Shown piece after piece: positions 11,701 to 23,700 of a stretch of 64,000 bases of DNA (positions within the stretch are counted from its first letter, which is position 1; each line of letters opens with the position of its first letter). The notes below the pieces were generated by a model. It did not search any database and was not told where the DNA came from. It saw only the letters and a list, made by a program, of their open reading frames with translations. Position numbers and translations under genes: made by a program. Source of the DNA: Paragonimus westermani (Eukaryota; Platyhelminthes; Trematoda; Plagiorchiida; Troglotrematidae); assembly GCA_008508345.1 (NCBI GenBank), contig QNGE01001232.1, positions 63,321-127,320 on the forward strand, given 5' to 3'.

Positions 11701-14700
11701 ACGAGTTGTTGATAATCTATTCCAAGCGAAAATGTTGACTAGATTTGAACCTGACGTGTTTATATCTGCTGAGCTACAAGAGTACACCTAGAGTTTCGAG
11801 GTTTCAGACTTTCGATTTCCCGTCCAACTCACTGTAGTTAATTCAGATCAGAACCAGAATGTGTTTGATATCCGCATCATATCCAGTACGAATGAATTCG
11901 AACAGTTACTGGTAAATGGATTGTGAATAACATGACGTTACCAGCAAGTTGTAATACTCAGTGTTTTAACCACCTCGGATGGCCTTCTTCAGGAGTGTTG
12001 TGATCAAAATCACACAGAGGAACAGAAGTCACATGGGGTTTGCCGTGGTTAGGTCAACCTGCGCTACATCTGGGCTGATTGGGCGAATATTTTGCCCATT
12101 AAGTGGGAGTGAGACGCATGTAGAGAAGATGCGTCTGTCTCTGGTTTTATTTATCCATCCATGCCACACTGCAGACAGGAGTCTGCTATTACTGCGAATA
12201 ACACAAGCGTGTTATGTGTAACTGGTGAGGGCTTCAGCACATCATTGTTCCGTATAGGAAGGCAGATTTTTGTAAATCACTCGAGCCTGGTCAAAACCTA
12301 CGTTTTGATTTCCTGACAGTGCATGTAGTGCGATGACCGAATCCTCCTCTTGCTCTTTAGGAGGAAACCTCATGTGCCTCTTGTGTTCGGTAACACGTGC
12401 TTTCAGTTGTTTGCTTGTCTCTCCAATATGGGTGGTATCTGATTTCGTAAGCGCAGTCTGCCTGGTCGCCCATAGACATTGGATCCTTAGGATGCATTAC
12501 CAGTCGTTCTAAGGCATTAAAACCTGATTTCTCTGCTGTTCATCAACTTTGTCCAGGCAGTCTAGAAGGACAAATGAACACTCATCGGTTTCACTTTCCA
12601 ACGAGAATACAATACCGTTGCATTTGGAACTAAAATTGTAGGATTGGTCAAGGACGGTCCGTTTCATGATCACGAATGTGTCATCCATATAGCGTCACCA
12701 ACTTCGTTGTGCACAGATGAACCTACGCATCAATTGTACTTCCAGCTATCCGACAAAAAGATCGGCTACTGTAGGTGTAACAGGGGAATCCATAGCTACG
12801 TCATCGGTTTGTTTGCACAATCTTCGTTAAATGTGAAAAGGGTTGAGTGCAGACAAAGTTCGAGGTCAGATACAATTTCGGACGGCGATAAATTTGTAAG
12901 AGAGCCATCACTTTCTAGTAAATCTTTACCAACATCAGTTCTGTTTTACCAGTACATTGGGGTGTAGAGAGGTGACATCAGTGATTCTTAATAAAGATTA
13001 CCAATAGTATGTGTTAAATCACTTAGTCACCGGACTGTATGAAGAGATGAGTGAGCAAAAGACTTATGCACTTCTCAATAAGGTCAAAGCATAGACTAGC
13101 ATGGTCCTCCGGGGCATGAGAGAAAAAATTGGGCAATCTACCTGGTTGATGCTCAGTCCTGAGAGTAACCGTCCTTCGCGTTTCTATGACCTTCCAAAAG
13201 CACACAAAACTGGAATACCTACAAGACCAGTGGTTGACTACACCACCAGTCTGACTTACAAGCTGGCCAAGTTCATCAGCCGCATAATCAAACCGTTGCT
13301 CAACAAGTTGATAAGCAACATTAACGATTCTTTTGATTCCGTTAAGAAATCCAAACACGTGGCATTAAGTTGTGATGAAACTTCGTAGTTTCGATGTGAC
13401 CTCTCTATACCCCAATGTACTGGTAAAACAGAACTGATGTTGGTAAAGATTTACTAGAAAGTGATGGCTCTCTTACAAATTTATCGCCGTCCGAAATTGT
13501 ATCTGACCTCGAACTTTGTCTGCACTCAACCCTTTTCACATTTAACGAAGATTGTGCAAACAAACCGATGACGTAGCTATGGATTCCCCTGTTACACCTA
13601 CAGTAGCCGATCTTTTTGTCGGATAGCTGGAAGTACAATTGATGCGTAGGTTCATCTGTGCACAACGAAGTTGGTGACGCTATATGGATGACACATTCGT
13701 GATCATGAAACGGACCGTCCTTGACCAATCCTACAATTTTAGTTCCAAATGCAACGGTATTGTATTCTCGTTGGAAAGTGAAACCGATGAGTGTTCATTT
13801 GTCCTTCTAGACTGCCTGGACAAAGTTGATGAGCAGCAGAGAAATCAGGTTTCTGTGTACTATAAACCAGCCCTTTTTGGTCGGTATCTCACTTCCAGAT
13901 TTAACTTTGTTGATAACGTGTTTGGTATGCTATTCGGCCTCGTTTCTAACACCTGCGATGCTTTTGAACTCCTACTGATTGATCTTCATATTTGGAACGC
14001 CCCTGCTGTATCAGTCGTACACAGCCACCGTACATGTAACTGTCGTACATGTACATTCGGTGAGCATGCAAAAATGTCGACATGGTTAATAAACTAGCGA
14101 ATTATGGTGCCACATTTTGGATACAGATAAGTGCGTAAAAATCTGGGGGTCACGTGAATCTGAAATATAAATGATCTAGTTCATTTTTAGTTCCTCGTTC
14201 GCAAAGAGGCGTTCCCCAGCGCTTTGGATCCACCATAACTACAGGCGACTTATGCGCAGCATTTAAGTTTGATATTGGGTTACTGCTATGACTAGAGCTA
14301 TCTTCAATTCTGACCGTGACAACCGAAAGGTTTTGGCGAATACACAACATGAGGAACATGTAGTGAACCTCACGGGGAAAGTCAGCGATTCTCCACCGCT
14401 TCTACGCGCTGTTCTCAAACTGGTAGGCGTTACTTTCCAGCATTCCTCAGCCAAACTGAGAGTTTTCGCCAGTAGCATCCCGGTTTGGGATTTGTATGTC
14501 TGAGAATCGACAATTGTAGTTTCACCGTTGACTCTGAAGCACCAAACAGTGTCATACTTTCTAACCTTTCTAGGCTACTTTCTTGGCATTTGCGTGTTTT
14601 TTTTGTCTTAGTCTTGCCACTGTGAGGAGTAGATACATCTTGTACAAATAAAATGTGTTTGACCTCTTTTTTTCCGCTACTGTTGAACGCCTTTTCAAGC

Positions 14701-17700
14701 TTTCTATCTAAATGATTGACATTCTGTTCGTTCGATGGTTAGCCAGTTGACTCATGGATGAGTCACCTCTTCGTTTGTCCACTTTTTTTACCCAGTTCAT
14801 TAAATTTATTTGTTGTATGTTATCCTTCTCACAACGGGATCGTCTATGCCAAAAACAGTTTCGCTTAGCCCTTACAGTCCTGTAGCCTATTTTTCTTGTG
14901 TAGTTTTGTGTACTAAATTCTGTGAATCGTTGTGGCCCTATGCTATTATGAAGCGTTTACAGATAGTTCTGTTCTGGTTTTCAGCCGCGCGAGTGAACTT
15001 TGCCAATAACCGTAGGTGGTAAAAGTAGGTGAATGTCGGCAGGTGCTCCTCAGAGAAACCGACGACTGTTTACTATGCCTACCGCTTCACCTACTAGCCT
15101 CGCTCGACACGGTCTTCCTTGTCCGATCGATTCTACCTCACCAAATCTGTTCGGTTACTATCTAGAAACCAAGTAGTATCATTCCTAGAAACGCTCCTAT
15201 GTTTTCTACATCCATGTATTGGTTCCCCGAAAACTACTTGAGGTTGACCATCCTGACTTTTGGTCGCTGTTTCGTATGATCGTTGAACTGAACTGGGCTG
15301 TACCCATCCTTACCAACGGAGTGTTAACTAGACACCGATCAGTTATGTTAATAGCTTTGTTGTAAGTGTCGCTCACATGAATGGCGACCGAGCAGATAGA
15401 AGCTTTTGTTCTTAACTCGAAGAGTTGTCGGTTCAAGCCCCGTTTGCTCTGTCCCTATCTTGTGGGTCCAAATAAAGTCGAAACCTGTCGTGATGTTTCG
15501 GTTCGAACGTGAGCATATGGAACTATTTTAATGACCACTTCTGTTGAACCTCTTAGGCTTTATACTTTAAAACGGCCTACAGACTTCCTCATGAACGTGG
15601 GCCTACCCACTACAGAGATGATTTTAACGATTTCGTGAGTGAACTTCGTTCGGGCGGACAACTACATGTGTATTGATGGCATCTGTTTGTCTCTGGGGAT
15701 GCTGAACTACTGAATTCCCGAGGCACAAGGCCTAACATTAAGCGTAGAGATCCTTGGTTAATCGGTCGTCAACATTCTCCTCCTGACCTTATTAGCAGAA
15801 TTTAGGGGAACAATCGATAGTGCATTTAGTATCAGCATGATTGTAGTAACTGCCGGTTTCAAATTAGCTCTTTAGTTTGACGTTTTCTTAAGCATGTTTC
15901 CAAAGTAGTGAAACCATTCACCCTTCGGTGGATGTGGTCGCTAGACACGTGGATATCCACTGACTCACGGTTTTCGATCTCACAATATGTTCAGCATATC
16001 TGTCTTTCGAAGGTCCTTCAGGGTGATTACCTGCTAAGGCTAACCAACTCGGTTTGACTGTTGATTCGGTCGTGGCAAAACACAATAGGGCTGAGAGAAA
16101 AAATGCTGCCCTGTTTCCAGATTCATTCTGTCTCCATAACTGGGGTGGTTCACGGGGCAGCAAAAGGATACTTATATGATTTCTCCTGTTTTGCAGGATC
16201 TGTGAAAAAGGCCTTAAGGTAAGCATCAAACTGCCTCGGTAGCCGAAGCTTAGATTTCTATCAGCTTTACACCTCAGTATTTTCTTCCATTCGGAAGGTT
16301 TTCATAAGACGTGGACACCATTTATCCCCGACTAGGAAACGATTGCCACATGTACGAACTCCAGTGTACCCAGAATCTCTGTGATTTGAATTTGCATAGA
16401 GTTCCTGCTAACAGGATAGTGCGCTTGTACACTCAAGACATTCGGATCGTAACGCTCGCCTGAGCCATTTTACCCTGTAGTTCACTAAGGTGGTCTGTTT
16501 ATAATACAGGCCTATGCAGAATTGCAGTGATTTCTCCATCAGTTAACTCACCTCAAGTGAGACAGTCATTCGAGCAACGTGGCTGTTCGGTTTCGTGTAT
16601 TTCTAAAGTCGATCGATTAACCAGGAAGCACGCTATCTGTGATGGCTCGATGATGTTCTCATGCCTACCGGGGACTTACCGCCTCTGGCATTATTCTCGG
16701 AGAGTACCAACATTTGCATGCAACCACGAGGTGGTCGGACAACCGTGTGGTCATAGACCGTTAAAACGTCTTCAATACCGTTGAGCAAACTTGGTAGGTG
16801 GCACCTTCCAGGTTGTTGACTCTGTAGTCTAAAACACTGGGTTCCCTTTATCCATTTAGTTAAAACAGGGAGAAGACATATCGCGTGATTTTAACATTCC
16901 GATTGCCATGGAATTGATCGCACTATTGGCGCGCGAAGGATCAGAACTATGTAGTTGGTTTGTTCAGTTGTTGTTGCTTTGTACAGTTTGTATAAAGTTT
17001 GCTGGTCTTACGTTAGCGACTGATGAGAGTGAATCGGAATGTTAAAATCTCGCTATATGTCTTCTCTGTTTCGATTTTGTAATCGCTATCCGAAATGGCC
17101 ACGTACCTCGATCAGCAATTCGCCCTTGCCTCTTTTTTCTTCTAGCTACATTATTTCTTTTATCGTTCCAGTGAGAAGCCACTTAAGCCACAGTGCTGCT
17201 TAGTTAGACTGCTCGCCTTTTATAAACCCGTACTTGTGAGTGGAACCCGCATGCCGACGATCTCTTGCATATCGTCCCAGACTAAAACCTCATGCTAGTC
17301 ATCACACCTGACAGACTACTATGCCGCTGGGAGGTGAGAAGTGCGCAGCCTAGAGATCATTCATCTTTATGTCGTATTTCTCATACGACCTCCGAAGTGG
17401 TTTATCTGATGTTCACGTGGGACGCATCACCCAGGCATCAAATCGTGGATACTACTGGAATTGAAGAGGCATGGAACAGAAAACGATCGAACCGGTGACG
17501 CAGCGTCATATTGAATTTGTTGTTGATAGAGTAGCAGGCGGTCCCGATATTTTACTGGGCAAGTTAGCACATCGGAAGCTTTCGTATAGTAGAGACCTTG
17601 AGATAATGCCGTCCTTAAAAAGGCAGAATTGTGCCATTTTCAACTGGTATTATTCAGTCATCCAGTCACTTGCATTGTTCGTTGTTTTTTCAGTGAACGA

Positions 17701-20700
17701 ATTTTTTTCTTGTGGGCACGTTACGGTAAACTGACTATCCTGATCAGTACGATGAAGAGGGAGACCACATTCTTTCACCTATTTACCGTAAGAGATATCG
17801 CGACCGAAACTCAGCTGACGGCTTTACCAGACTGCTGACCACATTGCCTAGCTGGCCCACTTTGTATTCCTGCTATCGTTGCGTGTGGATAGCAGACTAC
17901 CCACACTTGATCAAACCATGCTTGCGTACTCACTCTCTTGTTAGTGTGCAGCAGAATGTATTGGTTGGACAACTGGATGTTTGTAGTACTGAATCAAAGA
18001 ACGCTATTGTGCACATCTCAGGACCAGCCTGATTGAGCCTGTCAATACCACAATAGTGATATCTTCCCCCTATGGGCTGACGTTCTCGGTAGCTTTATCA
18101 TATTCTCTGCATGATCCATTGATTCGCTGCCCAAATCCCGAAGTAGCGTTGCACTTTCTCATAAGGTAGTAACTTCCGCATCACTCGTTATTTTCCAGAA
18201 GTTGACACTGGGTCCTAATATCATTTTCCCAATGGTGCTAAAGCAGTTTGCAAGTGAACTACTGAGTCTGATGCAAAGTATTCAATCTGATCATTATTCA
18301 GTAGTAAGCGCCTCAAAATCTGGAAGGTCCACACTAACTCACCTGCCTTTAAAAGTGATAACTGCAACTAGCCAGCTGATTATGGGTCGATCACGTTAGT
18401 GTCAGTTGATCCTGACATCATGGATGCATTAGTTAGTGATTAGTTACCTGGACGTCTGATTGGGTTCGCTCTGTTGCCTGGTAATCACCAAAGATTTCGA
18501 CCGACCAAATTGTTGCCGAGTACAATGGTTGCGAAAAGAAAACCAGTTTATGTTTAACTACCTTTCAAACGCATGCAACCGAATCGATCGTTTGGTTGCT
18601 TGCATGAATTACCATGAGTATGGCATAGGCCATCTGCTATTTTTGCGGCTCCTCGACTGCCTCAAGGAAAGCCACATTACTGCAATGATCAAGTGTGCAC
18701 TTTCTGATTGCGATTAGCGATATGTGGTGTTCCATAGGGTTCCATATCACTACCGCTTGTTGATTTTTTCTTCTGCGCTCAAAATACCGCAGCATGTGGA
18801 TTCTTTGTTGCTGTTGTGTACTAATGAAACGAAAATCTGATGCACTATGAACGTTACCATACAGTAGCCTACACTGGTATGGTGGAGGTGAACGAGTAAA
18901 TCACGATACTTGCAAATGATCGGACAGATGAATGTATTGCAATATCAAGGTAATCGAGGAGGAATACATGGAGAAACATTAGCAATCAGTCTAGCAAGAA
19001 ATAGTGTTTTCCATACGCGAACTTGTCATTGGCAGCTGCGTTACTCCGTGATTATGTGTAAATGAGTGTTTTTCCTTATTCTGTTGAAGCTTATACCACC
19101 TATGTCGGTTTCCTAATAAACTATCATTGTACTACCTGCGTTCTTGGCTCACTGTGGTGTGCTTTGGTCGGCACTTAGGAGGATGATTACGTGATAATAA
19201 CAGTTTGACGATGAGAACACCCGAAACTGTTTGGAAGGTGTTGCAAAGGTGGTGGAGCTGAGTCCGATTGGGCAAAGTTGGTGGCCCTGTGGATGCCCCT
19301 CAAAGTCAAGGTGATTTTGGAGGTGGTACAAAGGGACTCTGAAAAATTGGAATAGACAGTTGAGAAGGAGGTGCTGATTGATGGGTTTGGAAACCCTGTC
19401 TGCGGGAGGCTGTGCAATGTTTCAGAGGCTTGCCTCCGAAGAGTAGCTCTCGTCTACACCGCGTCTGCGGGCGACGTTGTCAAGTGCGCTGTCAGAGTCA
19501 GGCACATCTTCTGAACAACGCATCCTGATTGACCACCTCATAGAGGGAATGCCATCAGCAGTCCGTGAGTAAACCAGTTTTGTTCTCATCGCCAGTCTGA
19601 TGAGAGTCCCTCAGTTGCTGGTTAGAAAGTCTCTGATGATCAATGTGAGCTGGAAATAGTTTGATTAGTACAGTGGCGACGATTTCCTTAATTAGGCCGA
19701 GGCTGGGAAAGATTTTTCAGCCGTTTGCAACTGTCGTTTGAATAGTGGATAATCTTGTGCTCAAATCGAATATCCTCGCAGGGTATACTGTTGTTGGGGC
19801 TGTCAAATGCCCCAAAAAGCTGTCCAATTAACCTGTGATGAACATTTATTACTTTTGTGAATTTAAATCTCTTTTTGTTGCGCCATTGTTGCACCATCTT
19901 TTTCATTTCTCGCGCTGATTAACATACTGGACGCTGTTTCGCTGGTTTATGACCTAGAACGCTTTTCATTTGCTTCATTGAACACTATTCACAAGTTCAC
20001 TTAATGTGCTATAAATACACAAGAGCTCCGCGTGTAATTTGTCTTCGGACTGAGGCGGTAAAAGCTCTCTTTCTCGATACCAGTGTTTCCCTTCATAGTC
20101 GACTCGGGTATCAGCTCTTCGGGGTTACTACAGCGCGTACAGTGTTACTGTGTCGTAGGGATCGTTACAGCTCAGTTGTATTCGCTCGATCGTTCCGTAA
20201 TATAAAATCTTCGTGGGGATCGTTGCAGCTCAAGTGTATTCGCTTGTTCGTTCCGCGATATAACAACTGTCTAATTGGGTGATTATGTGATAAAATAGTC
20301 ACTCGTACATTCTCTTTACAATGCAGATCATACTGGGAGCAGCTTTTACTGACCTTGCTGAAGTCGTAATTGATTTGAAAAGTGGTAGGTAAGCTTATAA
20401 TGGAGTATGGGATGGCCCACTAATGCGAAGACACACCACAGCTGGGGCAGGCTGAAGCCGACCGATTGAATAGAATGTTACGAAAACTGTAAGTATTTGT
20501 CACTGTTGACCAAGACACGTGTGGCTATTGCGACTGGATTGAGCGTGAAGTCTCCACTGAGTCTGCCATACAGTCGCAAAAAGATCCCAATCCACTTGCA
20601 GCGGCAAATTGGGATGTAATTGAAAAACGCGTTAAAAGAAGAATTCATTGAGGAAGCGGGCTGCCCATTCAGTTTCTCTGTTTCTCTGACGGTGTCTACA

Positions 20701-23700
20701 TCAAAGAGGATACTGAGACTTTCATTTGCTGCGCTGATCGTCCTAACCACTCTATAAAATCTTTGTTGACATCGCAAACTCCCCATACGAATTGCCGGCG
20801 AAGAGCTACCGACTTCTTTGGTGGAAAAGAGCATCAATCAAGCTTTTATGATGAAAAGGGAACGGCTGGATGCACAGAGCTTGCTTATTCCAACAGACTC
20901 CAGTGATGTGGTGATTGGAGCCGTATTGAAGCAAGAAGGAGGTGTTATTCTGTATGTCAGTCGGATATTAATGCCGGCAAAATGAAAATATTCAAGAGCA
21001 GAAAAAGAGTATTTGGCCGAAGTATGCCCACCTGTGGTTGTTTATTTCCCCAATCTGATTCACTGAAGCTCTCGCACTCTGCCGATCTTTCTTTTCACCT
21101 TATTCAATATAATCAGTTGTACATAAACATTTTCAGCTTCCTTTTAACGGTAGGTTCCCCGTATAATCTGTGATAAGTACAAACGAGGTCAAACCCGACA
21201 CATTGATGGATCCGTGTAATAATGTGTCATGATATATTATATTGTCATTATGTGTATGTTGAATAATCATTTGAGTGATTTGACCTCAGTGCCAATTTTG
21301 TCGTCGATTTTTATCTGCTATCTTCTCTATTTGAATCTCAGACCCAAGGAATGGGAACCGCGCTGAAGATTCTGTTCGCCAGCAGTGATTTTGTTCAGCC
21401 CAAGTTCCAACTGAGCCGTCGTGAGATTGTCGCGTTATTCAATGCATTCAATCGGTAATTTGCCGCTCCGTCATACCTATCAGGTTGATGTCAACTTGCA
21501 CACACATTTCACATGGATTCCGCCATGGTTGTTGGTTAGGAATCATCTTTTGCTATTTCCACTGGTGTTTAGGCAACACGTCCTTGTTTGTTTATTCACG
21601 CTGTTTCAACCTATTCAAACCTGTCCAATCACCGAACACTCCGCAGCTTTTCCGTCGGGTTAGGATGTTTCCACCTACGAGTGCAATAGTATTTGTTACT
21701 TGGTGATTATGCATACTGTTTCACAGATAGGTCATTGACATAGATGCTGACTATCTAGCTGAACATTACAGCCTCCCCGATCCTTATTGTGTCGGGTGCG
21801 TTTGTCTAGATCTGTGACGGTTGATGATTTACATCATTGGATTCACCTCATCTATTTGACTGGGGGGACAGAGAGGAAACGCATGTTTCGGGATGCCTGG
21901 TTATACCAACTGCACATGTACCGCAGTCTTACAATTATAAAGTCATCTTTTTATTTTAGTTAAGACTACGATAGTATGGCATTGATCGATTCACTTTTTG
22001 AGTGAGGAAGTGAGAAGTCGTTTTTTTTAAATTCCGTTAGTTTGCTGTAATAATCAACCGTAAAAAACGGTTACAAATTGGCTACCTTACATTATGACAT
22101 TGTTTCTTCCTTCTCGGACTAAGTGTGGCAAAATTTAACTGTTGACCTGTGTTCAGGTTGTGTTCAGATTCGTCATCACTGACCAATAAGGCTTCTATGA
22201 GCAGCGTTCAAAAGTAAACTTATCTATCGTTTAAAGTTACTCATAAATTTTTACAACTGTCTAAAAGAGTGCAGCCGGGCAAAGTAGGATTTTAGTGTTG
22301 CATGCAATGGATCCTAACAGTAAGGGAGGCATGGCCACACCGTAGGTCATTAATAACTATGATCGGAAGTAGCGGACTGGGAAGAAGAGAGGCCATTATC
22401 CCAGACTAAAAGAACAATCCTCACTTGAGGTATCTGCGACAAGCAGTAGTGTACACGCTATTGAGTGAGGTTTGGTATCAAAGTTTCCAAAGGCTACAAT
22501 CCGTAGGACCGTCGCCACTTACTTACTGGAGACTGACGAAGTACTCTAAGGAGCGACGAGTGTGTTGGACTGAGATTCACAGCATCTGAATGTATCGGTG
22601 CCGCAGAATGATCTTCTCACATATTGGAAAGTTTTATTTGAATGGTGCAAACGATTTAAACCAGTATGAGTCTGACTGTTTAAAAACTCCGGTATCCGCA
22701 ACAGACTGTCATGTGATTGTCTGGGTGAGCTTTAGCTTCATACGACTCATTGGAATTCGTATTTTTGCAGTTTATACAGAAGTGACATTGGTACATACTT
22801 ACACTTTCTATTCTACCACTGTCATTTATTAGTCAATGCAATCTTACACTCGTGGCGTTTCAATAAGAAGACTATGGCATACATACAGCCAAAAGAACGA
22901 CTCAACCAAATTGATGCTATGGTTCAGCCGTTTTTGGGTCTGAGATATTAACTCAACTGTTGGTCTACAGCGTTTAGTATCCATCCATGTGTGTTACAAC
23001 TTTCGGGCTTACTATCCAGAAGGTCATTCAACAAATGTGGTAATTTGAGTACAACTTTGGGGTTAGATCAATAACACGTGGTGAAACCCTAAACCCAAGT
23101 AGGGGTCATACACTCTGTTTCTATAGTGACAGTGACACCAAAGTGTGGGTGGCCATATGGTTGCAGGATAGCTATTTTCTGACCAGTCTCATTGTTTGCT
23201 ATCACACTGACTTGTGGTTGATATATCTGTGAAAGGAATCGACGCATTACAAGAAGTGACGAATTGGCAGAAGTACATTTGTTTTTTGGATTTATTAATG
23301 GCGATAAAAATGTACGCAGGTAGCACGATCAGTACGGATTTCGTCATTGTTGGTATTAGTTACATTTAAGTGTCTTATCTAATGGATTTTTTTTTCAGCA
23401 AAGCCATAGTTTAATGCAGTAGAACTATAGGATTTAATCTTTACCAACTGTCATTGGGCTATATAAATGTTTGTTACATTACTTCAGTGATGTGCTTGAG
23501 GATTTTGAACCTATTCTATCCCATGATAAACACACATCCAGACTAAGGAAGCGATGTAAGATGTTAGAGGGTTGTTTTTGCAGTTGATACTCGATCGTTA
23601 TATCAGTTGAACTTCATGTTTCACTAGTCGATATATTGCCGAATAGTTTTTAAGTTGTGTTATGCAGCCGACTGAATTGTCGATGGTATTTCTTTATCTG

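Larger units (their letters stand above)
10819..21341 (+). other. ERO1: ERO1 10.5-kb intron
   Basis: Bounded by GTAAGT and CTCAG. Parts without a recognised element are 10819-11959, 14098-15369, 15481-16863 and 17072-18196. They hold only short frames with no family signal. Confidence 0.7.

Noticed and set aside
12644..13728. Two identical 107-residue frames on opposite strands
   Set aside because: They are antisense shadows of the Penelope RT palm in the two inverted arms, not genes.
19604..19640. CTGATGAG as another hammerhead core
   Set aside because: No GAAA box at the right distance and no helix II; it lies in the dead gypsy gag region.
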